Assembly (NCBI GenBank): GCA_020846995.1
Contig: JADLCV010000226.1
Coordinates: 1 to 32,286 of the forward strand
Direction of reading: 5' to 3'
Source of the DNA: Paracoccaceae bacterium
Lineage (GTDB): Bacteria; Pseudomonadota; Alphaproteobacteria; Rhodobacterales; Rhodobacteraceae
DNA length: 32,286 nucleotides
A model generated the notes under the pieces. That model made no database searches. It had not been told where the DNA came from and saw nothing but the letters and a program-made list of their open reading frames with translations. Positions 1 through 7,853 of the stretch are shown piece by piece. The translations under genes and the position numbers were made by a program. The stretch's first letter is position 1; each line of letters starts with the position of its first letter.

Positions 1-2088
1 CGGATCCTGAACAACAACGACCGGGTCGGCTACCGCGGCGACATCTTTCTTGTGAACCCCAGACACACGTCGATCCTCGAGCGGCCCTGCCACCCGTCCG
101 TCGATGCCCTGCCGGCAGTCCCGGACGTCTGCCTAATCAGCACGCCCGCCCCGCAGGCGATCGAGGCCGCCCGTGCCTCGATCGCCGCCGGCACGCGAGT
201 GTTCATGGTCCATTCGGGCGATTTCGCCGATGCGGGCGCGGCCGGGATGGCGCGGCAGCAGGAGCTTGCCTTCCTCTGCGAGGCCGCCGGCGCGGCCCTG
301 CTCGGACCGAACTGCCTTGGCATGTATCATTCCCGGGGGCCGGTCGCGCTATTCGGAGCCGACATTCCCCGGGATCTGCCGAAGGGCGGCATCGCCGTCG
401 TCAGCGCCAGCGGATCGGTCGCGATCGAACTCCTGCGCATGGGGCTGACCTTCGGGCTGCACAGCGCCTTCTCCACCGGCAACGAGGCGGTCACGACCTG
501 CGAGGACATCCTCGAGCATCTGGTGCGCGACCCCGAAGTCAGCATCATCGTCGTCTTTGTCGAGGCGCTGCGCAAGGCCGATGCCTTCCGGCGCATCGCG
601 CTCGAGGCCCATGGTGCGGGCAAGCCCGTCATCGTTCTGAAATCAGGCGTATCCGCCACCGGGGCCCGGGTGGCACAGGGCCACACCGGTTCGCTCATCG
701 GCGCCGCCGAGGCCTATGAGGCCCTCTTGCGTCAGTGCGGCGCGGTGCAGGTGGCCGACTTCGACGAACTGCATGCCGCGCTGCGCATCTTCACGGCGCT
801 GAGTGGCAGGCGGCTGCGGGGCACGGGACCGGCCATGCTCGGCCTCTCGGGCGGCAAGCTTGCGGTCGCCGCCGACGTGGCCGATCGCACCGGGGTGACG
901 CTGCCCGAGTTCTCGGCGGAGACGCGGGCACGCCTTGCCCGGACCATGGCGCTGCCCGAAGGCATCGCGCCCGCGAACCCGGTCGATGTCGGAGCAGGCT
1001 TCCGCAGCGGTCTCTCCGTCGACAGACTGGTGGAGGAGTGCGCGACGACCATCGCGGCCGACCCCGCGGTGGGCGCGCTTCTCGTTCCGCTGGCAACCGG
1101 CAACACCCGCGGCTCCACCTCGCTCGACCGCCTGGTCAGCGACACCCTGATCGGCCTGGCCGGGGCGCTGCCGGTGCCCCTGTTCCTCGCCGCCCGCGGC
1201 AACCTCGAGGAGCCGTCATCATTCGGTGGACCGCCGCTTGCCGCGAACCTGACCCTTTTCGGCGGTCTCCGGGAAGCGTTCGGGGCCATGGGGGCCGCCT
1301 GGCACTGGCAGTCGTTCTGCCCGACCCCGTCCCCGTTGCAGCCTGCGGCTCGACCCGGCCGCCGGGCCGAAACGGCCGCCCGCCTGAAGGGCCTGACGGG
1401 GACGCTGGCGGCCGACGAGAGCGAAGCGCTCTGCCGCGATTACGCCATCCCGGTGATCGCAGGCCGCATCCTCAGGCAGGAGGACGAGGTCGATGCCCTC
1501 GACCTGCCCTTCCCGGTGGTGGCTAAGGTCGTCTCGCCGGATGTCGTCCACAAGCTCGACGTGGGCGGAGTCGTCCTGAACATCGCCGGCCCGGCCGAAT
1601 TGCGCCGCGCCTTCCGGCAGATCATGGCCGATGTCGGCCGCAACGCGCCCCGGGCGCGGATCGACGGCATCCTCGTCGCCGAACAGGTCACCGGCGGCAG
1701 TGAACTCTTCATGGGCAGCCGCCACGAGCCCGGCCTTGGTTCCGTCGTCGCGCTCGGCCTTGGCGGCTCCCTCGTCGAGATCCTTCCCCCGCCGCAGGTC
1801 CTGCTCGCCCCCTTCGGCGAGGAGGACGCGGTCGCGGCGCTGCTGCGGATGCCGGGGCACGAACTGGTGGCGGGTTTCCGCGGCCGGCCGGCGGCCGACC
1901 TGCGGGGGCTTGCGCGCACCGCCATGGCGATTGCGCAACTGATGGACGACCTCAGGGGCGTCGTCGCCTCGATCGACCTCAACCCGGTGGTCTTCAACGC
2001 CCGTCATCCCGGCGGCATCGCCGTCGATGCCCGGGTGTTGCTGGCGGCCGGCAACCCCGAAATCCAGTGCAAGCGGAGTCCGGCATGA
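1..2088 (+). CDS. ADP-forming acyl-CoA synthetase (acetate--CoA ligase family), 5' end outside window
   Basis: Activates a carboxylic acid to its CoA thioester with ATP, giving ADP and phosphate, or runs the reverse reaction. The frame is open from base 1 and the first residues (VGYRGDIFLVNP) already belong to the CoA-binding Rossmann domain, so the true start lies upstream; the GTG at 52 is not the start. Order seen: rest of the CoA-binding domain, succinyl-CoA-ligase-like domain with the phosphohistidine motif QGHTGSLIG, then a C-terminal ATP-grasp domain with VVHKLDVGGVVLNI and a glycine-rich GLGLGGSLVEIL stretch. The alpha and beta parts are fused in one chain, as in many bacterial members. 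The stop overlaps the next start (ATGA, 2085-2088), implying translational coupling. The substrate cannot be read from sequence; the neighbouring importer suggests an imported organic acid. Family assignment is firm. Confidence 0.9.
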   Translation, partial: RILNNNDRVGYRGDIFLVNPRHTSILERPCHPSVDALPAVPDVCLISTPAPQAIEAARASIAAGTRVFMVHSGDFADAGAAGMARQQELAFLCEAAGAALLGPNCLGMYHSRGPVALFGADIPRDLPKGGIAVVSASGSVAIELLRMGLTFGLHSAFSTGNEAVTTCEDILEHLVRDPEVSIIVVFVEALRKADAFRRIALEAHGAGKPVIVLKSGVSATGARVAQGHTGSLIGAAEAYEALLRQCGAVQVADFDELHAALRIFTALSGRRLRGTGPAMLGLSGGKLAVAADVADRTGVTLPEFSAETRARLARTMALPEGIAPANPVDVGAGFRSGLSVDRLVEECATTIAADPAVGALLVPLATGNTRGSTSLDRLVSDTLIGLAGALPVPLFLAARGNLEEPSSFGGPPLAANLTLFGGLREAFGAMGAAWHWQSFCPTPSPLQPAARPGRRAETAARLKGLTGTLAADESEALCRDYAIPVIAGRILRQEDEVDALDLPFPVVAKVVSPDVVHKLDVGGVVLNIAGPAELRRAFRQIMADVGRNAPRARIDGILVAEQVTGGSELFMGSRHEPGLGSVVALGLGGSLVEILPPPQVLLAPFGEEDAVAALLRMPGHELVAGFRGRPAADLRGLARTAMAIAQLMDDLRGVVASIDLNPVVFNARHPGGIAVDARVLLAAGNPEIQCKRSPA

Positions 2089-2942
2089 ACGGGACCATCC
2101 TCTCCTCCGGCGATGACGTGCGGACACTCACCGTCAACCGCCCCGAGCGCCGCAACGCCATGAACGATGACGTCTTCGAGGGCCTCCTCGAAGGCATCCG
2201 GGCGGCCAATGCCGATCCGGCCGTCGCGGTCATCGTGATCCGCGGCGCCGGCCCGGCCTTCTCGGCCGGGGCCGACCTGACCCCGAGCCGCGAGCCCCGC
2301 GGCGAGGACTTCTGGACGAGGAAATTCGATCTCGAGATGAGGCTGATGCGGACGATCCTTGAATCGCCCAAGCCGACCATCGCCGTCGTCCATGGCCACT
2401 GCCTCGGCATCGCCTTCGACGTCGCCCTGGCCTGCGATTTCACCATCGCCCGCAAGGACACCCGCCTCGGCCTGCCCGAGGCGCTGTTCGGGCAGGGCCA
2501 ACTCCTCTTCATCCTGCCCTGGATCGTCAGCAAGAAGGTGGCGAGCGAGCTCCTCGTCTGCGGCACGCTGGTGACGGCGGAGAAGGCCCAGCAGCTCGGG
2601 ATCGTCAACAGCGTCGTGCCCGAGGAGGAGCTCGAGGCCGAGCTCGCCCGCTTCTGCACCGCGCTTCGCGCCATCCCGCCGGGAGGGGCGGCCGGCAACA
2701 AGTCCCAGCTTCTTGCCGCCTACGCCATGGCCGGCATGGACCAGGCGCTGAACGCTGCCCGCGTCCGTGCCATCACCGCGCTGACCGAGCTCAGCGTCGA
2801 GCCGGCCGAGGGCGGGGGAGCGCGCAAGGGCGGCACCTTCGACGAGATCCGGGCCCGCGACGGGCTCAAGGCCGCGATCCGCTGGCAGCGCGGCGTCCGT
2901 CTCGTGCGCGACACCTCCGGCGCCACCTTCAACGACGCATAG
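2085..2942 (+). CDS. enoyl-CoA hydratase/isomerase (crotonase) family protein, atypical active site
   Basis: 285 residues; crotonase fold. The start at 2085 is chosen because ATG overlaps the upstream stop and GGAG (2075-2078) sits six bases before it; a GTG at 2067 would add six residues. The first oxyanion-hole region is AFSAGADL. The usual ALGGGCELA segment is here CLGIAFDVA, so the glycine run is altered and the position of the first catalytic Glu (Glu144 in rat hydratase) is Asp. The second acidic residue is kept in GLPEALFG. Asp at the first position is known from dienoyl-CoA isomerases, so a straight hydratase is not assured; isomerase or another CoA-ester reaction is possible. The C-terminus is standard in length. 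Coupled to the acyl-CoA synthetase, it probably acts on the CoA ester that enzyme makes. Family sure, reaction unsure. Confidence 0.88.
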   Translation: MNGTILSSGDDVRTLTVNRPERRNAMNDDVFEGLLEGIRAANADPAVAVIVIRGAGPAFSAGADLTPSREPRGEDFWTRKFDLEMRLMRTILESPKPTIAVVHGHCLGIAFDVALACDFTIARKDTRLGLPEALFGQGQLLFILPWIVSKKVASELLVCGTLVTAEKAQQLGIVNSVVPEEELEAELARFCTALRAIPPGGAAGNKSQLLAAYAMAGMDQALNAARVRAITALTELSVEPAEGGGARKGGTFDEIRARDGLKAAIRWQRGVRLVRDTSGATFNDA

Positions 2943-2956
2943 CCGGGGCCCGGGCC

Positions 2957-3775
2957 ATGACCAGAGGTGAAGAAGCCGCCACCGCTTCCGACATCACCCC
3001 CGGCCACCGCACCACGGCCGAAGTCCTCGGCCGCTGGCTCGGCCCCGCCGCCTGGCCGATCAGCCTCGCCGTGCTCATCCTCGGCCTGCAGTGGTATATC
3101 CCCGTGGCCGAGGTGTCGCCGGCGGTGTTCCCCGCTCCCTTCAGCATCTGGACCGCCTTCCGCGCTGACCTGATGGACGGCACCTACATGACCCACGGGG
3201 TGGTGACGATGCGCGAGATCCTCGGCGGCTTCGTCATCGGCAGCGTGTTCGGCTTCCTGCTGGCGATGAGCATCTCCGAGTTCCGCTGGGCACGCCGCGT
3301 CCTCTACCCCTACGTGGTGGTGTTCCAGACCATCCCGAAGATCGCGCTCGCCCCCCTGTTCATCGTCTGGTTCGGCTTCGGCATCGAATCGAAGATCGCC
3401 CTCGGGGTTGCCGTCACCTTCTTCCCGGTGCTCGTGAACTCGCTTGCCGGCCTCGACAACGTCGACCCGACCCAGATGGATCTGATGCGTGCCTTCTGCG
3501 GCACGCGGATGCGCATCTTCCTCCGCGTCAAGCTGCCGACCTCGGTCCCCTTCGTCTTCGCCGGGCTTGAGCTCGCGATCGTGCTCTCGGTCATCGCGGC
3601 CGTGGTGGCCGAGTTCATCGGCGCCTCCAGGGGCCTTGGCTATCTCGTCATGCTCTACAACAGCCAGCTCAACATCGCGGCCGAGTTCGCGGCCATCATC
3701 GTCCTGTCGCTGATCGGGTTCCTTCTGCACGCCGCCGTCCGCCAGATCTCGCGCCGCGTCGTCTACTGGCAATGA
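2957..3775 (+). CDS. ABC transporter permease, NitT/TauT (SsuC/TauC) type
   Basis: 272-residue inner-membrane permease of the BPD_transp_1 family. About six hydrophobic segments can be picked out, beginning near residue 32 (AAWPISLAVLILGL). The cytoplasmic coupling loop that contacts the ATPase is visible near residues 175-200 as MDLMRAFCGTRMRIFLRVKLP, with the typical G and LP positions. Starts 14 bases after the crotonase stop without a clear Shine-Dalgarno, so it is likely translated by read-on from upstream genes. Works with the binding protein at 3850 and the ATPase at 4952; two copies would form the channel. Relatives carry sulfonates, nitrate, taurine, thiamine precursors or aromatic acids, so the substrate is open. 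Confidence 0.92.
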   Translation: MTRGEEAATASDITPGHRTTAEVLGRWLGPAAWPISLAVLILGLQWYIPVAEVSPAVFPAPFSIWTAFRADLMDGTYMTHGVVTMREILGGFVIGSVFGFLLAMSISEFRWARRVLYPYVVVFQTIPKIALAPLFIVWFGFGIESKIALGVAVTFFPVLVNSLAGLDNVDPTQMDLMRAFCGTRMRIFLRVKLPTSVPFVFAGLELAIVLSVIAAVVAEFIGASRGLGYLVMLYNSQLNIAAEFAAIIVLSLIGFLLHAAVRQISRRVVYWQ

Positions 3776-3777
3776 AT

Positions 3778-3794
3778 GGGGGCGCCGGGCCCCC
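3778..3794 (+). other. intercistronic GC hairpin between permease and binding-protein genes
   Basis: Six-base perfect inverted repeat GGGGGC / GCCCCC with a five-base loop, three bases after the permease stop. No T-run follows, so it is more likely an mRNA-stabilising or attenuating element than a full terminator. Such a hairpin could let the binding-protein message accumulate above that of the permease (inference). Confidence 0.4.
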
Positions 3795-3849
3795 GGGAAA
3801 GCTCGCGCCGGATGCGCGTCACCGCCCGGCCTAACAGGGGAGAACGGAA

Positions 3850-4926
3850 ATGAACCGAATGCCGACGCTTGGTCTTGCCGCGCTGTTCGCGGCCGCCGCC
3901 CTCGGAACGGTCGCGGCCGGGGAGGCCACGACGAAAATCACCTATGTCGTCGGGACCCCGAACTTCAATGTCGGCTATCCGTTCGCGACCCTGCCCGTGG
4001 CACTCGGCTACTTCGAGGACGAGGCTCTCGATGTCACGGTCGAGCCGGGGCAGTCGAGTGCGCTCGCGCTCCAGCTTCTGACCAGCGGGACGGCCCAGAT
4101 CGCGGTCGCCCAGCCCACGACCGGGATGTCAGGCCGCGCCAACGGCACGACCATGGTCAAGGGCGTCTATCCGATCGCCCGGCGCAACGCCAACGATCTG
4201 CTCGTGCGCTGCGATTCCGAGGTCAAGACGTTCCGCGACATGGCCGGCCACAAGCTCGGCGTGGCGACGCTCGGGAGTGGCGCCAACGCCTATACGATAG
4301 CACGTGCGGCCGAGGAGGGGATCGACCCCAACTCCATCGAACTGGTCAACGTGGGCGTCGGCGCCCCCGCCGCCGAGGCTCTGAAGTCGGGTGTGGTCGA
4401 TGCCTACACCACGGTCACGGTGTTCACGGCCCAGCTCGAGAACGCGGGCTACGAGTTCTGCCTGTTGCCGCCGAGCCGGAGCAAGGACCAGATGTATGGC
4501 TTCATGATGTTCGCGACCGACGACTACATCGCCGCGCACCCCGACGTGATCGCCCGGGTCGGCCGGGCGACCGCCAAGGCGACCGTCTTTGCCCAGACCA
4601 ATCCCGAGGCGGCGGTCCGCATCTTCTGGAGCCAGTATCCCGAGCAGGCGCCCAAGGACCCGAACGATGCCAAGGCGCTTGCCGACGCCGTCAACATCCT
4701 CACGGCCCAGCTCGCGGACATGAAGGCCGATGTCCTGCCGGCAGATTTCGCCTGGGGCTCGCAGGAGGCATCGGCCTGGGCGACGATGCAGGACTTCCTC
4801 CTGACCGTCGGCCAGATCGCGGCGCCGCTCGACGTCGGGGTCTACTTCGACGACTCGCAGGCGTCTGCCTATGTCGACTTCGACCCCGCCGAGATCGAGC
4901 GTCAGGCCCGGGAGTGGAAGCCGTAG
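3850..4926 (+). CDS. ABC transporter substrate-binding protein (NMT1/SsuA/TauA-like)
   Basis: 358-residue periplasmic binding protein. The N-terminus is a Sec signal peptide (Asn-Arg start, hydrophobic LGLAALFAAAALGTVAAG, cleavage likely near residue 24-26). The mature part begins TTKITYVVGTPNF, followed by PVALGYFEDEALDV, the usual entry of NMT1/THI5-like proteins. The AVAQPTTG and FRDMAGHKLGVATLGSG segments fit the ligand-binding lobes. ATG 3850 is preceded by AGGGGAGA, a good ribosome-binding site and stronger than that of the permease, consistent with high expression. This protein sets importer specificity, but nothing visible names the ligand. Two cysteines in the mature part could form a disulfide. 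Confidence 0.92.
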   Translation: MNRMPTLGLAALFAAAALGTVAAGEATTKITYVVGTPNFNVGYPFATLPVALGYFEDEALDVTVEPGQSSALALQLLTSGTAQIAVAQPTTGMSGRANGTTMVKGVYPIARRNANDLLVRCDSEVKTFRDMAGHKLGVATLGSGANAYTIARAAEEGIDPNSIELVNVGVGAPAAEALKSGVVDAYTTVTVFTAQLENAGYEFCLLPPSRSKDQMYGFMMFATDDYIAAHPDVIARVGRATAKATVFAQTNPEAAVRIFWSQYPEQAPKDPNDAKALADAVNILTAQLADMKADVLPADFAWGSQEASAWATMQDFLLTVGQIAAPLDVGVYFDDSQASAYVDFDPAEIERQAREWKP

Positions 4927-4951
4927 GCCGGCAAGAGGAACGGAGGCCGCG

Positions 4952-5758
4952 ATGAGAGAGCGCGCATCGATCGCCATCGAGGCCGCCGCCAAGATCTTCA
5001 CAACTCCGGGAAGGGGCGCGATCCATGCTCTCGCGCCCACCGACCTCCTGGTCTCGCCGGGCGAGTTCGTGGCCATCGTCGGACCCAGCGGCTGCGGCAA
5101 GACCACCCTGATGCGGATGGTCGCGGGGCTCCTGCGCCCCAGCGCCGGCCGGGTCTCGGTCGGCGGCCAGCGGGTCGACGGCCCCCGGCCCGATGTCGGG
5201 GTCGTCTTCCAACAGGCATTGCTGCTCCCCTGGCTCAAGGTCGAGACCAATGCCGTCCTGCCGCTCGACATCCAGGGCCGCCGCCAGCGCGAGGACGGCG
5301 CCAAGGTGCGCGAACTCCTCCGCATGGTCGGGCTCGAGGGGTTCGAATCGCGCCTGCCACGCGAGCTCTCGGGGGGCATGCAGCAGCGCGTCGCGCTCGC
5401 GCGCGCGCTCGTGCACGACCCCTCGGTGCTCCTGATGGACGAGCCCTTCGGCGCCCTCGACGCGATGACGCGCGAGACCATGAACATCGAGTTGCAGCGC
5501 ATCTGGGCCGCCGATCGCAAGACGGTGCTGTTCATCACCCACTCCATCCCCGAAGCGGTGTTCCTCGCCGACCGGGTGGTGGTGATGAGCCCGCGCCCGG
5601 GGCGGATCGAGGCGATCCTCGACGTCCACTTCGCGCGACCGCGAACGACCGCGCTCTTCAATCACCCCGAGTTCGGTCGCCTCACGCAACGGATCCGGGC
5701 CATGTTCGGCATCGGCGCAGGCGAGGGGCCGAACGCCGACGCTGCCGTCCTCGACTAG
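4952..5758 (+). CDS. ABC transporter ATP-binding protein, NitT/TauT (SsuB/TauB) type
   Basis: 268-residue cytoplasmic ATPase energising the importer. Start ATG 4952 has GGAGG six bases upstream (4942-4946); the frame is open further 5' but that part overlaps the binding-protein gene. Motifs in order: Walker A GPSGCGKTT, Q-loop VVFQQALLLPWL, signature LSGGMQQR, Walker B VLLMDEPFGALD, switch histidine FITHSIPEA. The closing VVVMSPRPGRI is typical of the nitrate/taurine/sulfonate branch. Last gene of the probable five-gene operon that starts before the window. No strong terminator follows; only a weak GACCG/CGGTC inverted repeat near 5820. Confidence 0.94.
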   Translation: MRERASIAIEAAAKIFTTPGRGAIHALAPTDLLVSPGEFVAIVGPSGCGKTTLMRMVAGLLRPSAGRVSVGGQRVDGPRPDVGVVFQQALLLPWLKVETNAVLPLDIQGRRQREDGAKVRELLRMVGLEGFESRLPRELSGGMQQRVALARALVHDPSVLLMDEPFGALDAMTRETMNIELQRIWAADRKTVLFITHSIPEAVFLADRVVVMSPRPGRIEAILDVHFARPRTTALFNHPEFGRLTQRIRAMFGIGAGEGPNADAAVLD

Positions 5759-6037
5759 GCTGCGGGCTCACAAGCGCGGGCCCATAGCCTTGAGCATGTC
5801 CCATCCCTGATGATCACATAGACCGTCGGCGGTCGGCCCTGTTCATGCCTTGGAGGGATGTCGGGGACTCAGGAGCGGAATGCGTCCGTGACCGTTCGAG
5901 GCATTCGACCGCGCGCGGGGTCGGGGTGGCGCATGACACGGTCGGGCGGTTCACCAGGAAGGCGGGCCGGACGGTCAGGGAAACCGGCCGGTGCAGGACC
6001 GAATCCTTAAGGCCATGGCCCCGGGCCACCCGGGCCC
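5759..6037. other. 279-base convergent intergenic region, with a GC hairpin at its right end
   Basis: Lies between the ATPase stop and the SDR stop on the other strand. A small open frame (5845-6084) has no family signature and overlaps the SDR, so I do not call it. At 6017-6037, CCCGGG-CCA-CCCGGG with flanking G-C pairs forms a hairpin directly after the SDR stop and may end that minus-strand transcript; it lacks a T-run. Nothing else convincing was seen. Confidence 0.35.
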
Positions 6038-6775
6038 TCAGCCGCGGCCGGCGAAGGGCATGGCGGTGGCCATCACGGTCATGAAGAGGACGTTCGCCCC
6101 CGCCGGCAGCCCGGCCATGTGCAGGACCGCCTCGGCCGCCTCGGCCACGTCCATGCGCGGCTCGGGCCGGAGGGTGCCGTCGGCCTGGGGCATGCCGCGG
6201 TCCATCTCCCGGGTCATGGCGGTGGCGGCGTTGCCGATGTCGATCTGGCCGCAGGCGATGCCGAAGGGCCGGCCGTCGAGGGCGAGCGCGCGCGTGAGCC
6301 CGGTCACGGCGTGCTTGGTCGCCGTGTAGGCGACCGATCCCGGCCGCGGCACCTGGGCCGAGAGCGAGCCGTTGTTGATGATGCGCCCGCCCGGCGGGCG
6401 CTGGGTGCGCATGGCGCGGAAGGCGGCGCGGGCGCAGAGGAACATCCCCGTGAGGTTGACCTCGACCGTCTCGCGCCATTCGGCGGGCTCGACCTCGTCG
6501 ATCGTCGCCATCCGCGGGAAGACCCCGGCGTTGTTGAAGAGGACATCGATGCGCCCGAAGCGCACCGCGGCCGTGGCCACGGCGCGATCGACCGCGGCGG
6601 CGTCGGTGACGTCGCAGACCAGGGGCAGGGCCGCCTCCCGCCCCGCCGCGGCTTCCTCGAGCGCCGCCCCCCGGCGGGCGAGGAGCGCGACCCGCCAGCC
6701 GCGCGCGAGCGCCCGCTCGGCCACCGCCCGGCCGATCCCCGAGCTCGCCCCGGTGACGAGCAGGACGCCCGTCAC
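6038..6775 (-). CDS. SDR family NAD(P)-dependent oxidoreductase
   Basis: 245-residue short-chain dehydrogenase/reductase. Cofactor motif TGASSGIG near residues 8-15, NNAG near residue 86, catalytic Ser in INNGSLSAQ and YTATK as the catalytic Tyr/Lys pair. Arg residues after beta-2 (LLARRGAAL) favour NADP(H) over NAD(H). The start is a GTG at 6775, two bases after the stop of the AsnC-type gene at 6778, so the pair is probably co-transcribed and coupled. The C-terminus after residue 185 (DIGNAATAMTREMDRGM) is typical of classical SDRs. Substrate unknown; the small sensor gene next door suggests an amino-acid-derived or other small metabolite, but this is only context. Confidence 0.9.
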   Translation of the reverse strand: MTGVLLVTGASSGIGRAVAERALARGWRVALLARRGAALEEAAAGREAALPLVCDVTDAAAVDRAVATAAVRFGRIDVLFNNAGVFPRMATIDEVEPAEWRETVEVNLTGMFLCARAAFRAMRTQRPPGGRIINNGSLSAQVPRPGSVAYTATKHAVTGLTRALALDGRPFGIACGQIDIGNAATAMTREMDRGMPQADGTLRPEPRMDVAEAAEAVLHMAGLPAGANVLFMTVMATAMPFAGRG

Positions 6776-6777
6776 CC

Positions 6778-7014
6778 TCAGAAGGCCCGGAAGGTCATCG
6801 TCGTCAGCGTCCGCTGGATGCCCTCGATGTCGAAGAGCCGCTCGGCGAGGAAGCGGCCGACGTCCTCGCCGTCGGGGATGTAGACCTTGGCGATCAGATC
6901 CCAGTCGCCCGAGGTCGAGAAGAGCTCCGAGACGATCTCGCGGTCGTAGACCGCCTCGGCGACCTCGTAGGTCCTCCCGGGGGTGCAGCGGAACTGGACG
7001 AAGACGCAGGCCAT
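6778..7014 (-). CDS. single-domain Lrp/AsnC ligand-binding (RAM) protein
   Basis: 78 residues beginning MACVFVQFRC, covering only the C-terminal ligand-binding domain of Lrp/AsnC regulators; there is no helix-turn-helix. Segments seen: VFVQFRCTPGRTYEVAEAV, then STSGDWDLIAKVYI, matching the conserved S-G-x-x-D core that binds small ligands between subunits. Stand-alone domains of this kind form decameric rings and may bind amino acids or modulate full-length Lrp proteins. The frame stays open far upstream, but the domain starts right here and GGAG lies a few bases before this ATG. First gene of a two-gene unit with the SDR. Confidence 0.87.
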   Translation of the reverse strand: MACVFVQFRCTPGRTYEVAEAVYDREIVSELFSTSGDWDLIAKVYIPDGEDVGRFLAERLFDIEGIQRTLTTMTFRAF

Positions 7015-7039
7015 GGGCGGACTCCGGTCGCTCGGTCCC

Positions 7040-7068
7040 ATTCTAGGCCGCGGCGCGGGCGGGCGCCA
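7040..7068 (-). promoter_or_regulatory. candidate sigma-70-like promoter of the AsnC-SDR unit
   Basis: Minus strand: -10 TAGAAT (7040-7045, five of six to consensus) and a poor -35 TGGCGC (7063-7068) at 17-base spacing, placing a start near 7033 and a short untranslated leader. The TAGAAT stands out in a nearly all-GC stretch. Confidence 0.4.
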
Positions 7069-7131
7069 GCCGGGCGGCCGCCCGCGGGCGCGCGCGGGTG
7101 ACATTGGGCCGGGGGCCGTGGACCCTGCGCC

Positions 7132-7749
7132 ATGCCCGCTCCGCACGCGCTCCGACCCGAGTCCCCCCGCCACCGCGCCGGCGCTGCCCTCGCTCTCGCC
7201 GCCCTCCTCGCTGCCCATGGCCTTCCCGCCGCCGCCGGGCCCGCCGCCGACGCGGCGCTGGCGGCCGAGCGGCTGATGGCCGAGGGGCGCGTCGCCGAGG
7301 CCGCGGCGGCGCTCCGGGCGGCGGGCTTCGCGCTTCTCGACCGCGCCCCGGCGCTCGGCTTTGCCGAGGTCGTGCTGGTCGAGGATGCGGTCACGAGCTA
7401 TGGCGCCTACACCCCGCGGGCCTCGGCGCGCTATGCCCCGGGCGAGCCCATCCTCGTCTATGTCGAGCCGGTCGGCCTCGCGGCGGTGCCGCAGGAGGAC
7501 GGGAGCGTCGTCCAGGGCTTTGTCGTCGATCTCGTCGTCAGCGACGGCGGCGGGGCGGTGATCGCGTCGGCCCCGGCGCTGGTCCAGGGCGACGTCCGCG
7601 GCCGGCGGCGCGCCGCCGACTTCTTCGTCGCCCTTTCCTTCGACCTGACCGGCCTGCCGCCCGGGCGCTACCGCCTCGAGAGCACGATGCGCGACCAGAA
7701 CTCGGCGCGCGCGGGGAGCTTCGCGGTCGAGATCGAGGTCGGGGGCTGA
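7132..7749 (+). CDS. secreted protein of unknown function with beta-rich C-terminal domain
   Basis: 205 residues. The N-terminus has several arginines and histidines, then a hydrophobic AGAALALAALLAAHGLPAAAG, a likely Sec signal peptide with cleavage near residue 35. Next comes an alanine-rich helical stretch (residues 37-68), followed by a beta-strand-rich part: APGEPILVYVEPVG, GFVVDLVVSD, FVALSFDLTGLPPGRYRLE and FAVEIEV. The LPPGRYRLES..D..S motif resembles Ig-like or carbohydrate-binding-like sandwich domains of extracytoplasmic proteins, but I do not recognise the family. ATG 7132 lacks a clear ribosome-binding site. It is divergent from the AsnC gene and followed 100 bases on by the zinc-ribbon gene, so may share a transcript with it. 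Confidence 0.75.
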   Translation: MPAPHALRPESPRHRAGAALALAALLAAHGLPAAAGPAADAALAAERLMAEGRVAEAAAALRAAGFALLDRAPALGFAEVVLVEDAVTSYGAYTPRASARYAPGEPILVYVEPVGLAAVPQEDGSVVQGFVVDLVVSDGGGAVIASAPALVQGDVRGRRRAADFFVALSFDLTGLPPGRYRLESTMRDQNSARAGSFAVEIEVGG

Positions 7750-7853
7750 GGCCGGCGGATCGGGGGCCGGAGCGCGGCCGGGGCGGCCGCACCCTTGCCA
7801 TGGCGCCGGGGGGCTCCCATCTCGGGCCGGCAGAGAGGATGGGATGGTGCAGG

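Noticed and set aside
5845-6084. Small plus-strand frame in the gap after the ABC ATPase
   Set aside because: No ribosome-binding site or family signature, and it runs into the SDR on the other strand.
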